Shown here: positions 16,362 through 28,619 of the stretch, one piece after another | How the letters are laid out: each line of letters opens with the position of its first letter | How positions within the stretch are numbered: the stretch's first letter is position 1 | Assembly: GCF_026723825.1 (NCBI RefSeq) | Contig: NZ_CP113519.1 | Coordinates: forward strand, 2,108,001 to 2,172,000 | Length of the DNA stretch: 64,000 nucleotides | Direction: 5' to 3' | DNA from: Pseudomonas sp. GOM7 | GTDB lineage: Bacteria; Pseudomonadota; Gammaproteobacteria; Pseudomonadales; Pseudomonadaceae | Position numbers and translations under genes: made by a program | Notes under the pieces: model-generated | Database searches by the model: none | What the model saw: only the letters and a program-made list of their open reading frames with translations | Told to the model about the DNA's origin: nothing

Positions 16362-17135
16362 ATGAAGAAGATCGCACTGCTCGGCGCCTTGGCGCTGTCC
16401 CTGTTGTCGCCCCTGGCCATGGCCGAGAAGCCGCTGCGCATCGGCATCGAGGCGGCCTATCCGCCCTTCGCCTTCAAGACCCCCGATGGCCAGATCGCCG
16501 GCTTCGACTACGACATCGGCAACGCCCTGTGCGAGGAGATGAAGGTCAAGTGCCAATGGATCGAGCAGGAGTTCGACGGCCTGATCCCGGCGCTCAAGGT
16601 GCGCAAGTTCGACGCCGTGCTGTCGTCCATGTCGATCACCGAGGATCGCAAGAAGTCCGTGGATTTCACCGGCAAGTACTACGCCACGCCGGCCAAGCTG
16701 GCGATGAAGGCCGGCACCGAGCTGAAGGATCCGCTGGTCGACCTCAAGGGCAAGAAGATCGGCGTGCAGCGCTCCTCGGTGTATGACCGCTACGCCACCG
16801 ACGTCTTCGCCCCGGCCGGTGCCGAAGTGGTGCGCTACAGCTCGCAGAACGAAGTCTTCCTCGACCTGCAGGCCGGTCGCCTGGATGCCACCCTGGCCGA
16901 CTCGGTGAACATCGACGACGGCTTCCTCAAGACCGACGCCGGCAAGGGCTTCGCCTTCGTCGGCCCCGACTTCACCGATGTGAAGTACTTCGGCGAAGGG
17001 CAGGGCATCGCCGTGCGCAAGGGCGACAAGGCCCTGCTCGACAAGCTCAACGCGGCCATCGCGGCGATCCGCGCCAACGGCACCTACAAGCAGGTGCAGG
17101 ACAAGTACTTCGACTTCGACGTATACGGCGAATAA
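16362..17135 (+). CDS. aotJ: AotJ, periplasmic arginine/ornithine-binding protein
   Basis: A 257-residue precursor with a Sec signal ([21 protein letters not shown], cut near residue 21). The mature part is a type II solute-binding protein: [50 protein letters not shown] and [15 protein letters not shown]. The set of binding residues and overall sequence are closest to Pseudomonas AotJ. The ATG at 16362 has AGGAG nearby and gives a proper signal peptide, whereas the longer reading frame upstream does not. It is the first gene of aotJQMP-argR and is followed by a hairpin terminator that may limit readthrough. Confidence 0.95.
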   Translation: MKKIALLGALALSLLSPLAMAEKPLRIGIEAAYPPFAFKTPDGQIAGFDYDIGNALCEEMKVKCQWIEQEFDGLIPALKVRKFDAVLSSMSITEDRKKSVDFTGKYYATPAKLAMKAGTELKDPLVDLKGKKIGVQRSSVYDRYATDVFAPAGAEVVRYSSQNEVFLDLQAGRLDATLADSVNIDDGFLKTDAGKGFAFVGPDFTDVKYFGEGQGIAVRKGDKALLDKLNAAIAAIRANGTYKQVQDKYFDFDVYGE

Positions 17136-17151
17136 GCCTAACCTGCAGACA

Positions 17152-17181
17152 GCACGGCTTGCCGCAAGCCGTGCCGTTTTT
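17152..17181 (+). terminator. Intra-operon terminator/attenuator between aotJ and aotQ
   Basis: A 10-bp GCACGGCTTG/CAAGCCGTGC stem with a 3-base loop, then CG and five T. It is strong enough to stop some transcripts. This would favour high levels of the binding protein over the membrane subunits, a common arrangement in ABC uptake operons. Confidence 0.8.
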
Positions 17182-17286
17182 CTGGGCCATCTCACCAGAT
17201 GGCCCTTGTGGTGAGCCTGGCCGCCACCGCTGACCTTTCCACTGTGCTCCCTGGCGCCCTTGCGGTGCCTGACGAGGTATTCGCGC

Positions 17287-17976
17287 ATGCTTCAAGGCTA
17301 TGGCTCGACCATTCTCGATGGCGCCTGGCTCACGCTGCTGCTGGCGCTGACGTCCATGGCGCTGGCCATCTTTCTCGGCCTGATCGGCGCGGCGTGCCGC
17401 CTGTCATCCATCAGGTGGTTGGCCTTGCTCGGTGAAACCTATGCCACGGTGATCCGTGGCATTCCCGATCTGGTACTGATCCTGCTGATCTTCTATGGCG
17501 GCCAGAGCCTGGTGAACAGCGTGGCGCCGATGGTTGGCTACGATGAGTACATCGACATCAACCCCTTCGTCGCTGGCGTGTTCACCATGGGTTTCATCTT
17601 CGGCGCCTACCTGTCGGAAACCTTCCGTGGCGCCTTCATGGCCATTCCCAAGGGGCAGGGCGAGGCCGGCGCTGCCTATGGCATGAGCGGGGTGCAGGTG
17701 TTCTTTCGCATCCTCGTGCCGCAGATGATCCGCTTCGCCATCCCCGGCTTCACCAACAACTGGCTGGTGCTGACCAAGGCCACCGCGCTGATTTCCGTGG
17801 TCGGCCTGCAGGACATGATGTTCAAGGCCAAGAGTGCCGCTGACGCCACCCGCGAACCCTTCACCTTCTACCTGGCGGTGGCCGGCCTGTACCTGCTGCT
17901 GACCAGCGTGTCGCTGCTGGCCCTGCGCCTGCTGGAGAAACGCTACTCGGTGGGCACCAAGGTGGCCGAACTATGA
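17287..17976 (+). CDS. aotQ: AotQ, arginine/ornithine ABC transporter permease
   Basis: A 229-residue HisQ/HisM-type permease with about five membrane spans. The cytoplasmic coupling loop reads ETFRGAFMAIPKGQGEAGAAYGMS (the EAA loop that meets the ATPase). Start MLQGYG matches Pseudomonas AotQ. The longer upstream frame lacks homology. It overlaps aotM by 4 bp. AotQ and AotM form the heterodimeric channel. Confidence 0.94.
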   Translation: MLQGYGSTILDGAWLTLLLALTSMALAIFLGLIGAACRLSSIRWLALLGETYATVIRGIPDLVLILLIFYGGQSLVNSVAPMVGYDEYIDINPFVAGVFTMGFIFGAYLSETFRGAFMAIPKGQGEAGAAYGMSGVQVFFRILVPQMIRFAIPGFTNNWLVLTKATALISVVGLQDMMFKAKSAADATREPFTFYLAVAGLYLLLTSVSLLALRLLEKRYSVGTKVAEL

Positions 17977-18671
17977 TCTTCGATTATCAGATGATCTGGG
18001 AAAACCTGCCGCTGTATTTCAGCGGTGTACTGGTGACCCTCAAGCTGCTGGGCATTTCCCTGAGCGTCGGCCTGGCGCTGGCTCTGCCGCTGGCTCTGAT
18101 GCGGGTGTCGCAGTCGCCCTGGGTGAACTTCCCGGCCTGGCTCTACACCTACGTGATCCGCGGCACGCCGATGCTGGTGCAGCTATTCCTGATCTACTAC
18201 GGTCTGGCGCAGTTCGAGTTCATCCGCGATAGCTTTCTCTGGCCGTATTTCTCCAGCGCCACTTTCTGTGCCTGCCTGGCCTTCGCCATCAATACCAGCG
18301 CCTACACGGCGGAAATTCTTGCCGGCAGCCTCAAGGCCACGCCGCCAGGCGAGATCGAGGCGGCCAAGGCCATGGGCATGTCGCGCGCCAAGCTCTATCG
18401 CCGCATTCTCCTGCCGTCTGCGCTGCGCCGCGCGCTGCCGCAGTACAGCAACGAGGTGATCATGATGCTGCACACCACCTCGCTGGCCTCCATCGTCACT
18501 CTGGTGGACATCACCGGCGCGGCGCGCACGGTCTACTCGCAGTACTACATGCCGTTCGAGGCCTTCATTACCGCCGGCCTGTTCTACCTGGTGCTGACCT
18601 TCACCCTGGTGCGCCTGTTCAAGCGGGCCGAGCGCCGCTGGCTGGCCTACATGGCCCCGCGCAAGGCCTGA
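17973..18671 (+). CDS. aotM: AotM, arginine/ornithine ABC transporter permease
   Basis: A 232-residue partner permease. It has the membrane topology of HisM, the conserved [21 protein letters not shown] entry and the EAA loop [24 protein letters not shown]. It overlaps aotQ (ATGA). The next gene is aotP at once. The aotO gene that sits between aotM and aotP in P. aeruginosa is absent here. Confidence 0.94.
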   Translation: MIFDYQMIWENLPLYFSGVLVTLKLLGISLSVGLALALPLALMRVSQSPWVNFPAWLYTYVIRGTPMLVQLFLIYYGLAQFEFIRDSFLWPYFSSATFCACLAFAINTSAYTAEILAGSLKATPPGEIEAAKAMGMSRAKLYRRILLPSALRRALPQYSNEVIMMLHTTSLASIVTLVDITGAARTVYSQYYMPFEAFITAGLFYLVLTFTLVRLFKRAERRWLAYMAPRKA

Positions 18672-18699
18672 TGCCATGTCGATTCAAGAGAACCCGAAC

Positions 18700-19464
18700 A
18701 TGTACAAACTCGAAGTCCAGGACCTGCACAAGCGCTACGGCAGCCATGAGGTGATCAAGGGCGTGTCGATGGCGGCCAAGGCCGGCGACGTCATCAGCAT
18801 CATCGGTTCCAGCGGCTCGGGCAAGAGCACCTTCCTGCGCTGCCTGAACCTGCTGGAGCAGCCGCATGCCGGCAAGATCCTGCTCAACGGTGAAGAATTG
18901 AAGCTGGTGCCGGCCAAGGACGGTTCGCTGCGTGCCGCCGATGCCAAGCAACTGCAGCGCATGCGCGCGCGCCTGGCCATGGTGTTCCAGCACTTCAACC
19001 TGTGGTCGCACATGAGCGCCCTGGCGAACGTGATGGAGGCGCCGGTGCACGTGCTCGGCATGAACAAGGCCGAGGCCCGCGACAAGGCCGAGCATTACCT
19101 GAACAAGGTGGGCGTGGCCCATCGCAAGGACGCCTACCCGGCGCACATGAGCGGCGGCGAGCAGCAGCGTGTGGCCATTGCCCGTGCCCTGGCCATGGAA
19201 CCGGAGGTGATGCTGTTCGACGAGCCGACTTCGGCGCTCGACCCGGAGCTGGTCGGCGAGGTGCTCAGGGTGATGCAGGATCTGGCCAGCGAAGGCCGCA
19301 CCATGGTGGTGGTGACCCACGAGATGGGTTTTGCCCGCGAGGTGTCGAACCAGTTGCTGTTCCTGCATCAGGGCCTGGTGGAAGAGCGTGGCTGCCCGCG
19401 TGAAGTGCTGGCCAATCCACAATCCGAACGGCTCAAGCAGTTCCTTTCCGGTAGTCTCAAATAA
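18700..19464 (+). CDS. aotP: AotP, arginine/ornithine ABC transporter ATPase
   Basis: A 254-residue ATP-binding subunit. Walker A is GSSGSGKST, the Q-loop VFQHFNLW, the signature [15 protein letters not shown] and Walker [12 protein letters not shown], followed by the H-loop VVTHEMGF. It energises uptake through AotQM. The start [14 protein letters not shown] matches the P. aeruginosa protein. An in-frame ATG at 18676 would add eight residues (MSIQENPN) and cannot be ruled out. The spacing to aotM is short, with no aotO in between. Confidence 0.95.
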   Translation: MYKLEVQDLHKRYGSHEVIKGVSMAAKAGDVISIIGSSGSGKSTFLRCLNLLEQPHAGKILLNGEELKLVPAKDGSLRAADAKQLQRMRARLAMVFQHFNLWSHMSALANVMEAPVHVLGMNKAEARDKAEHYLNKVGVAHRKDAYPAHMSGGEQQRVAIARALAMEPEVMLFDEPTSALDPELVGEVLRVMQDLASEGRTMVVVTHEMGFAREVSNQLLFLHQGLVEERGCPREVLANPQSERLKQFLSGSLK

Positions 19465-19518
19465 TAAGAAGCTAGACTGCGCACTTACGGGTGCGTTGAG
19501 CCCATTGAATAGACACTA

Positions 19519-20499
19519 ATGACCCCCCATCGAATCGGCTTTTTATACTGGCCCGGCACCAAGGCCCTGACCCTGTCCCTGGCCGAGGAAGCCCTGCGCG
19601 TGGCGCAGCGGGTACACCCCGAGGTGCTCTACGAGCTGGTATTCCTGCAGGCCGAGCCGTCGATGGCGGGGGATTGGCGCCTGCCGGGCGAGCCATGGGC
19701 CGGGCACATGGATGGCCTGCACAAGTTGTTTCTGCTCGCCGATGCGCCGCCGGCTCAGGTATCGGCGCCGCTGGCTGCCGCGCTCAAGCAGCAGGTGCGT
19801 AGTGGCTGCGTCATTGGCGGGTTGTCGGCGGGGGTCTATCCGCTGGCCCAGCTTGGTTTGCTCGACGGCTACCGCGCGGCGGTGCACTGGCGCTGGCAGG
19901 ACGACTTCGCCGAACGCTTCCCCAGGGTCATCGCCACCAGCCATCTGTTCGACTGGGATCGTGACCGCCTCACCGCCTGTGGTGGCTTGGCGGTGCTCGA
20001 CCTGCTGCTGGCGGTGCTGGCGCGTGACCACGGTGCCGAACTGGCCGGCGCGGTGAGTGAGGAGCTGGTGGTCGAGCGCATCCGCGAGGGCGGTGAGCGT
20101 CAGCGCATCCCATTGCAGAATCGTCTGGGTTCCAGCCATCCCAAGCTGACCCAGGCGGTGCTGCTGATGGAGGCCAATATCGAGGAGCCGCTGACCACCG
20201 ACGAGATCGCCCAGCACGTCTGCGTGTCACGTCGGCAACTGGAGCGCATCTTCAAGCAGTACCTCAACCGCGTGCCCAGCCAGTACTACCTGGAGCTGCG
20301 CCTGAACAAGGCGCGACAACTGCTGATGCAGACCAGCAAGTCGATCATCCAGATCGGTTTGTCCTGTGGATTTTCCTCGGGGCCGCATTTCTCCAGCGCC
20401 TACCGTAACTTCTTCGGCGCCACGCCGCGTGACGACCGTAACCAACGGCGCAGCAACAGCCCCTTCGAGCTCAGCTCGACGCCGGTCGAGCGGGGCTGA
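19519..20499 (+). CDS. argR: ArgR, AraC-family arginine-responsive regulator
   Basis: 326 residues. The N-terminal 200 form a DJ-1/PfpI-like (amidase-like) domain with GGLSAGVYPLAQLGLLDGYRAAVHWRW. The C-terminal AraC HTH pair (TTDEIAQHVCVSRRQLERIFKQYLNRVPSQYYLELRLNKARQLL, then GLSCGFSSGPHFSSAYRNFFGATPRDDR) is nearly that of P. aeruginosa ArgR. It activates aot and aru operons and represses biosynthetic genes when arginine is present. It is 54 bp behind aotP. The TGTCGC-type sites ahead of aotJ and aruC are its likely targets. Confidence 0.96.
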   Translation: MTPHRIGFLYWPGTKALTLSLAEEALRVAQRVHPEVLYELVFLQAEPSMAGDWRLPGEPWAGHMDGLHKLFLLADAPPAQVSAPLAAALKQQVRSGCVIGGLSAGVYPLAQLGLLDGYRAAVHWRWQDDFAERFPRVIATSHLFDWDRDRLTACGGLAVLDLLLAVLARDHGAELAGAVSEELVVERIREGGERQRIPLQNRLGSSHPKLTQAVLLMEANIEEPLTTDEIAQHVCVSRRQLERIFKQYLNRVPSQYYLELRLNKARQLLMQTSKSIIQIGLSCGFSSGPHFSSAYRNFFGATPRDDRNQRRSNSPFELSSTPVERG

Positions 20500-20509
20500 T
20501 CCGTCCTCT

Positions 20510-20545
20510 GCTCGCGAAGCTGCGGTGTTCCCTCGGTTCGCGAGC
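20510..20545 (+). terminator. Hairpin after argR
   Basis: GCTCGCGAA pairs with TTCGCGAGC across an 18-base loop, 11 bp after the argR stop. There is no T run, so it may be an RNA 3' end or a REP-like hairpin rather than an intrinsic terminator. Confidence 0.5.
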
Positions 20546-20621
20546 GGGCAACCGGATGAAATCCTGACGTTCATTTAAGGCACTTCCTTGAAACCTCGTG
20601 CCAGGTCTTGAGCTGCTTGCT

Positions 20622-21474
20622 TGATACCGGACTGGCAATACTGTGTTAGTTGTTCTGTGTCTGTTCCGGGTTGCCGCGTTTTTGTTGATGTTTTTGGTTT
20701 CGCCCTCCCGGGCGAGTCACTTTTGACGGGCAAAAGTAACCAAAACCCTCCGCCCGGTCATCCGGCCCTGGCTTCGCCAGGGTTCGCTCACTCCATCGCC
20801 GTTCCAGAGGCCCGCCGCGAAGGGCCGTCCCTGGCCCATCGCGGCTTTCGCGACATCCATGTCGCTCAACCTCTTCCACGACGATTCCGTTCGCCCTCCT
20901 GGGCGGGCTCTGCACGCGCCTGAACCCGAGGTAACCCAGAATTAGCGTGGAGTGTTTGAACATGGGTCAGCCTTAGGGCTGACCTTAATGTCGGCTGCAA
21001 GCCGGCAAGCTGTTCACTGCATGAAACTGCGCGAATGAAAGTATTGGTTTAATTCGACAGCCAAATCTCGGCTCCATAGCTACCAGAACACGCCGGGCAT
21101 GCCCGGAACCAATGTACGTTCAGGCGCGCAAATGCCCCCTTCAGGAGGCCGAACGCAGGCATTGCGCAGGGGGCGAGCGGCATGGATGCCGCGAGATACC
21201 GATGGCGGCCCCGCGTAATGGGCCAGGGATGGCCCATGTACGCCGACCCCGGAGCGATGCCGGAGTGAGGGAAGTCGAGCGAAGCATGACGGGGACGCCT
21301 AGTTCCGGATGGCGGGGGGCGTTTCTTTTGCTTACTTTTCTTTGCGCTGGGCGGCAATCCGAGTTCAAAGAAAAGTGAGTCGCCCGAGGGGGCGAAACAA
21401 GGAGTTTCTGAACACACCGAAGCGGCGTTCAGAACACCAGTAAGCCAACACACAAACTTGCCAGTCCAGTATCA
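20622..21474 (+). repeat. 853-bp palindromic element with 17-bp terminal inverted repeats, copy 2
   Basis: Left end TGATACCGGACTGGCAA (20622-20638); right end TTGCCAGTCCAGTATCA (21458-21474), with one mismatch to a perfect inverse. The interior is clearly the same as the element at 12319-13124 and runs in the same direction. It again shows mirrored CGCCCTCCCGGGCGAGTCAC and GTGAGTCGCCCGAGGGGGCG blocks. It is 47 bp longer because of small insertions, such as one near the GGCGGCAATCCGAG segment. It separates argR from aruC. The remaining 21475-21699 has no gene. Confidence 0.85.
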
Positions 21475-21699
21475 AAACTGATCTCCCCCCGAAACTCCGC
21501 GAAGAACCTTTTGGGCGATCACTGCCCAGACCCATCACGACTCAGGACGCTGACGCGTTCAAGGCCCGCCATTCATTAGCCGGCAATGGCCGCACCGCTT
21601 GAATGAACCGCATTAGGATGAAATCGCGTCAATAGGCCGGTCAGCCTGCGCAGATTTTTCCCCGGCCCCTGCACCGCAGCGCTTAACTGCGTTTACACT

Positions 21700-21739
21700 G
21701 CGCCTTTCCGACGTTTTCTGTCGCTTTGACGAAAACCCG
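21700..21739 (+). promoter_or_regulatory. ArgR operator upstream of aruC
   Basis: Two direct half-sites about 20 bp apart: TGCGCCTTTCCGACGTTTTC and TGTCGCTTTGACGAAAACCC. The second fits TGTCGC-N8-AA exactly. The site ends 145 bp upstream of the aruC start. ArgR activation of the aru operon is established in P. aeruginosa. Confidence 0.7.
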
Positions 21740-21779
21740 CGGGAAACCTGGGGTGGCGCTGTAAGAACATGTCGCATGA

Positions 21780-23105
<1,326 letters not shown>

Positions 23106-23193
23106 GTAGCCCCAGGCATGGGCTCGAGCCGCACAGCCGCGGCTTGGGCCCGTGTCGCCGCCTTACCGATTCCCTGTTGAGAAGGAGTGCCCC

Positions 23194-24210
23194 ATGCTGG
23201 TGATGCGCCCCGCGCAAATGGCGGATCTGGCCGAGGTGCAGCGGCTGGCTGCCGACAGCCCGGTCGGGGTCACCTCGTTGCCGGACGATGCCGGACGCCT
23301 GGGTGACAAGATCGGCGCGTCGGAGTCATCCTTCGCTGCCGAGGTCAGCTTCAATGGTGAGGAAACCTATTTCTTCGTCCTCGAAGATACCGTCAGTGGG
23401 CGCCTGGTCGGCTGCTCGGGCATCGTCGCCTCGGCCGGTTATTCCGAGCCGTTCTACAGCTTTCGCAACGAAACCTTCGTGCACCACTCCCGCGAGCTGA
23501 AGATCCACAACAAGATCCACGTGCTCTCGCTGTGCCACGACCTCACCGGCAACAGCCTGCTCACCAGCTTCTATGTCGAGCGCTCGCTGGTGTCCACGGC
23601 GTTCGCCGAGCTCAACTCCCGTGGCCGCCTACTGTTCATGGCCAGCCACCCCGAGCGCTTCGCCGACGCGGTGGTGGTGGAGATCGTCGGCCACAGCGAC
23701 GAGCATGGCGAGTCGCCGTTCTGGGACGCCGTGGGACGCAACTTCTTCGACATGAGTTATGCCGAGGCCGAGCGCTTGTGCGGTTTGCGCAGTCGCACCT
23801 TCCTCGCCGAGCTGATGCCGCATTACCCCATCTACGTGCCACTGTTGCCGGACGCGGCGCAGGAGGCCATGGGCCAGGTGCACCCGCGGGCGCAGATCAC
23901 CTTCGACATCCTCATGCGTGATGGCTTCGAGACCGACCACTACATCGATATCTTCGACGGCGGGCCGACCCTGCATGCGCGCACCTCGGGTATCCGCAGC
24001 ATCGCCCAGAGCCGCCTGGTGCCGGTGCTCATCGGCGAGGGCGCGCAGGCTGGCCGGCAGTACCTGGTGAGCAATGGCCAGTTGCAGGATTTTCGCGCCA
24101 TCGTCGCCACGCTGGACTGGGTGCCGGGCAAACCCGTGACCCTCAGCGCCGAAGCCGCCGAAGTGCTGAGCGTGGGCGAGGGCGGCAGCGTGCGTTTGGT
24201 GGCGGTTTGA
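23194..24210 (+). CDS. aruF: Arginine N-succinyltransferase subunit alpha, AruF
   Basis: 338 residues of the AstA family. Together with AruG it transfers succinyl from succinyl-CoA to arginine (and ornithine), the first AST step. Shared blocks with AruG include LLFMASHPERFAD versus LFIAEFRELFSD, GHSDEHGESPFWDAVGRNFF versus GMSDEHGRSPFWESLGRHFF, and AELMPHYPIYV. The ATG at 23194 has GAAGGAG just upstream and gives MLVMRPAQ, the conserved N-terminus. The longer frame start has no such site. The AruF/AruG pair clearly came from gene duplication. Confidence 0.95.
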   Translation: MLVMRPAQMADLAEVQRLAADSPVGVTSLPDDAGRLGDKIGASESSFAAEVSFNGEETYFFVLEDTVSGRLVGCSGIVASAGYSEPFYSFRNETFVHHSRELKIHNKIHVLSLCHDLTGNSLLTSFYVERSLVSTAFAELNSRGRLLFMASHPERFADAVVVEIVGHSDEHGESPFWDAVGRNFFDMSYAEAERLCGLRSRTFLAELMPHYPIYVPLLPDAAQEAMGQVHPRAQITFDILMRDGFETDHYIDIFDGGPTLHARTSGIRSIAQSRLVPVLIGEGAQAGRQYLVSNGQLQDFRAIVATLDWVPGKPVTLSAEAAEVLSVGEGGSVRLVAV

Positions 24211-24307
24211 ATCGAAGCGGCAAGCCCCAAACTCCAAGCGGCAAGCCAGCCTGGCTTCTGACTTGTAGCTTGTCGCTTGAAGCTAATAGCTTGATCCGGA
24301 GGATCCA
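24211..24307. repeat. AAGC-rich hairpin repeat between aruF and aruG
   Basis: The spacer consists of interrupted AAGC/GCTT units (CAAGCGGCAAGCC ... GGCTTCTGACTTG ... GCTTGTCGCTTGAAGC), able to fold on itself. A related sequence lies at 28197-28262. Both stand in AST operon spacers. The aruG ribosome site (CCGGAGGATCC) follows at once. Confidence 0.6.
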
Positions 24308-25324
24308 ATGATCGTTCGTCCCGTGCGCAGTGCCGATTTGCCGGCTCTGATCGACCTGGCACGCAGTACCGGCGCCGGCCTGACCACCTTGCCGGCCAAT
24401 GAGGCGCGTCTGGCGCAGCGTGTCGTCTGGGCGGAAAAGACCTTCCGTGGCGAGGCCGAGCGTGCCGACGCCGATTACCTGTTCGTGCTCGAGGACGATG
24501 CCGGCCAGGTGCTCGGCATCTCTGCCGTGGCGGGCGCCGTGGGCCTGCGCGAGCCCTGGTACAACTACCGCGTCGGTCTGACCGTCAACGCCTCGCAGGC
24601 GCTGAACATCCATCGGCAGATTCCGACCCTGTTCATGGCCAACGATCTGACTGGCAACAGCGAGCTGTGCTCCCTGTTCCTGCATGCTGATCACCGTACC
24701 GGGCTCAATGGCCGCCTGCTGTCCAAGGCGCGCTTTCTGTTCATCGCCGAGTTCCGCGAGTTGTTCAGCGACAAGGTGATCGCCGAGATGCGCGGCATGT
24801 CCGACGAGCACGGCCGTTCACCGTTCTGGGAAAGCCTGGGGCGGCACTTCTTCAAGATGGAGTTCTCCCAGGCCGACTACCTCACTGGCGTTGGCAACAA
24901 GGCCTTCATCGCTGAGCTGATGCCCAAGTTCCCGCTCTATACCTGCTTCCTCTCGGCGGAGGCGCGCGCGGTGATCGGCCGTGTGCACCCCGATACCGAG
25001 CCGGCGCTGACCATGCTCAAGGCCGAGGGCTTCAGCTATCAGGGTTATGTCGACATCTTCGATGCCGGGCCGGCCATCGAGGCGGAAACCGCGAAGATTC
25101 GCGCCGTACGTGACAGCCAGCAACTGGTGCTGGCCATCGGCACGCCGGGTGACGACGCAGTGCCCTATCTGGTGCACAACCGCAAGGGCTACGACTGCCG
25201 CATCACCGTCGGCCCGGCGCGGGTGGCCGCCGGTACCCTGGTGGTGGCGCCATTGACTGCCAAGCGCCTGCGCATGTCCGCCGGCGACCTGGTACGTGCC
25301 GTGCCGCTGGCAGCCGGCGGCTGA
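24308..25324 (+). CDS. aruG: Arginine N-succinyltransferase subunit beta, AruG
   Basis: 338 residues, paralogous to AruF (same length and the same SDEHG-SPFW-GR-FF core). It has the N-acetyltransferase-like fold of the AstA family, with MIVRPVRSADLPALIDLARSTG at the start. The two subunits form the heteromeric enzyme of pseudomonads, whereas enteric bacteria use one AstA. The ATG follows GGAGGATCCA. It is 98 bp behind aruF and 59 bp ahead of aruD. Confidence 0.95.
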   Translation: MIVRPVRSADLPALIDLARSTGAGLTTLPANEARLAQRVVWAEKTFRGEAERADADYLFVLEDDAGQVLGISAVAGAVGLREPWYNYRVGLTVNASQALNIHRQIPTLFMANDLTGNSELCSLFLHADHRTGLNGRLLSKARFLFIAEFRELFSDKVIAEMRGMSDEHGRSPFWESLGRHFFKMEFSQADYLTGVGNKAFIAELMPKFPLYTCFLSAEARAVIGRVHPDTEPALTMLKAEGFSYQGYVDIFDAGPAIEAETAKIRAVRDSQQLVLAIGTPGDDAVPYLVHNRKGYDCRITVGPARVAAGTLVVAPLTAKRLRMSAGDLVRAVPLAAGG

Positions 25325-25362
25325 AAGAGACTGTACCGGGCCGGTCAGCCTGCCGGCCGTGA

Positions 25363-26846
<1,484 letters not shown>

Positions 26847-26847
<1 letters not shown>

Positions 26848-28193
26848 TGCCTGCCTATGAGATGAACCTCGACGGTCTGGTCGGGCCGACCCACAACTAC
26901 GGTGGGCTGTCCTACGGTAACGTCGCCTCGCAAAGCAACGGCCAGGCGGCCTCCAACCCCAAGGAAGCCGCCAAGCAGGGCCTGGCGAAGATGAAGGCGC
27001 TGATGGACATGGGCTTCAAGCAGGGCGTGCTGGCCCCGCAGGAGCGCCCGGCCGTCGCCGAACTGCGCCGTTTGGGCTTCAGCGGCAGTGATGTCGAAGT
27101 GATCCAGCGCGCCGCACGCGAGGCCATGCCGTTGCTGGTGGCGAGTTGCTCGGCCTCGAGCATGTGGACGGCCAATGCCTGTACCGTCAGCCCCAGTGCC
27201 GACACCGCCGATGGCCGCGTGCACTTCACCGCCGCCAACCTCAATTGCAAGTTCCACCGCTCGATCGAGCACCCCACCACCAGCCGCGTGCTGCAGGCCA
27301 TGTTCGCCGACGAGGCGCACTTCGCCCATCACCCGGCGCTGCCGGCGGTGGCGCAGTTCGGCGACGAAGGCGCGGCCAACCACACGCGCTTCTGCAAGGA
27401 TTATGGCGCTGCCGGCGTGGAGTTCTTCGTCTACGGGCGCAGCGCCTTCGACACCCGCTACCCGGCACCGGCCCGTTACCCGGCGCGGCAGACCCTGGAG
27501 GCCAGCCAGGCGGTGGCACGCCTGCATGGCTTGAGCGAGGCGGGGGTGGTCTACGCTCAGCAGAATCCGGCAGTGATCGATCAGGGCGTGTTCCACAACG
27601 ACGTGATCGCCGTGGGCAACGGTGAGGTGCTGTTCTATCACCAGGACGCCTTTCTCCACAGCAACCAGGTGCTGGCCGAACTGAGCGACAAGCTGGCCCG
27701 ACGCGGTGGCAACCTCCAGGCGGTGTGTGTGCCGACTGCGGCGGTCAGCGTGCAGGATGCGGTTTGCTCGTATCTGTTCAACAGCCAACTCCTGACTCGC
27801 GCCGATGGCAGCATGCTGCTGGTGGTACCGGAGGAGTGCCGTCACAACGCCAGCGTCTGGCGCTACCTCGAACAGCTCACCGTCAGTGGCGGGCCGATCC
27901 GCGAGGTGCGTGTGTTCGACCTCAAGCAGAGTATGCAGAACGGTGGCGGCCCGGCCTGCCTGCGTCTGCGTGTGGCGCTGAACGAAGCTGAGCTGGCGGC
28001 GGTCAATCCGGGTGTGGTGATGACGGCTGGGCTGCACGAGCGCCTGGTGGCTTGGGTCGACAGGCACTACCGTGACCGCCTGAGCGAAGCCGACCTGGCC
28101 GACCCACAACTGCTGTACGAATGCCGCACGGCATTGGATGAACTGACGCAGATCCTTAAACTGGGCTCGGTCTATCCTTTCCAATTGAACTGA
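26847..28193 (+). CDS. aruB: N-succinylarginine dihydrolase AruB/AstB
   Basis: A 448-residue enzyme that hydrolyses succinylarginine to succinylornithine, CO2 and two ammonia, the second AST step. It belongs to the amidinotransferase/arginine deiminase fold. The start [25 protein letters not shown] is diagnostic. C371 in [11 protein letters not shown] is the nucleophile, and [20 protein letters not shown] carries conserved residues. The ATG overlaps the aruD stop. A long frame that begins upstream within aruD is a shadow and not the start. Confidence 0.95.
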
Positions 28194-28196
28194 ATT

Positions 28197-28262
28197 AGCG
28201 ACAAGCTCCAAGCCTCAAGCTGCAAGTGTCAGCTTGTCTTGCAGCTTGAAGCTTGTAACTAG
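28197..28262. repeat. AAGCT hairpin repeat between aruB and the next gene
   Basis: CTCAAGCTGCAAG pairs with CTTGCAGCTTGAAG across a short loop, flanked by further AAGCT/AGCTT units. It resembles 24211-24307. It would form a strong hairpin in the transcript. Confidence 0.65.
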
Positions 28263-28272
28263 GAGCTGTTTC

Positions 28273-28545
28273 ATGTCCCTGCAACTGATTCTCGAAGATA
28301 CCGACGGCACTCAGCTAGAAACCTCCTGCACCCGCTTCGCCGTGGTCTGGCAGGGCAAGGAGGTATGGATTCAGGCCGTTGGCGATCAGTTGCTGATCGG
28401 TGTCGACGTCGAGGAGGGCGATACCGAGTACGCCAACCTGCTGCTGCGCCCGCAGGCCACCAATCTGGTCAGCCTGCAGCTGGAAATGGAGGCGGTCGAT
28501 GCCGGTGACGACGATCACGTGCATGGTCCGGACTGCAATCACTGA
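28273..28545 (+). CDS. Conserved small acidic protein of the AST locus (PA0900-like position)
   Basis: 90 residues, strongly acidic, ending in a metal-binding-looking [12 protein letters not shown] tail. The ATG follows CTAGGAGCTG. P. aeruginosa has a small hypothetical gene in the same place between aruB and aruE, so it is likely the same family. No catalytic motif is seen. The body is predicted beta-rich ([20 protein letters not shown]). Function is unknown. Its histidine/cysteine tail may bind a metal, but that is a guess. Confidence 0.75.
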   Translation: MSLQLILEDTDGTQLETSCTRFAVVWQGKEVWIQAVGDQLLIGVDVEEGDTEYANLLLRPQATNLVSLQLEMEAVDAGDDDHVHGPDCNH

Positions 28546-28554
28546 TCGAGCCTG

Positions 28555-28592
28555 GTAGGGGCGAGCGAAAACGCTTGTTCGCTCGCGCCTAC
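28555..28592. repeat. REP-type hairpin
   Basis: GTAGGGGCGAGCGAA pairs with TTCGCTCGCGCCTAC around an 8-base loop. It lies between the small gene and astE. It is a typical Pseudomonas REP palindrome, of a different family from the TAGCCCGG type. Confidence 0.75.
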
Positions 28593-28619
28593 AAGAATGC
28601 TGCGAACCAAGGAGTCGCC

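Noticed and set aside
21049..21453. Minus-strand frame of 134 codons in palindromic element copy 2
   Set aside because: Same reason: the counterpart in copy 1 (12752-13018) is interrupted and shorter, so there is no protein-level conservation.
12319..21474. Composite transposon formed by the two palindromic elements
   Set aside because: No transposase, no outer target duplication seen, and the enclosed aot-argR genes are core Pseudomonas genes in their usual neighbourhood.
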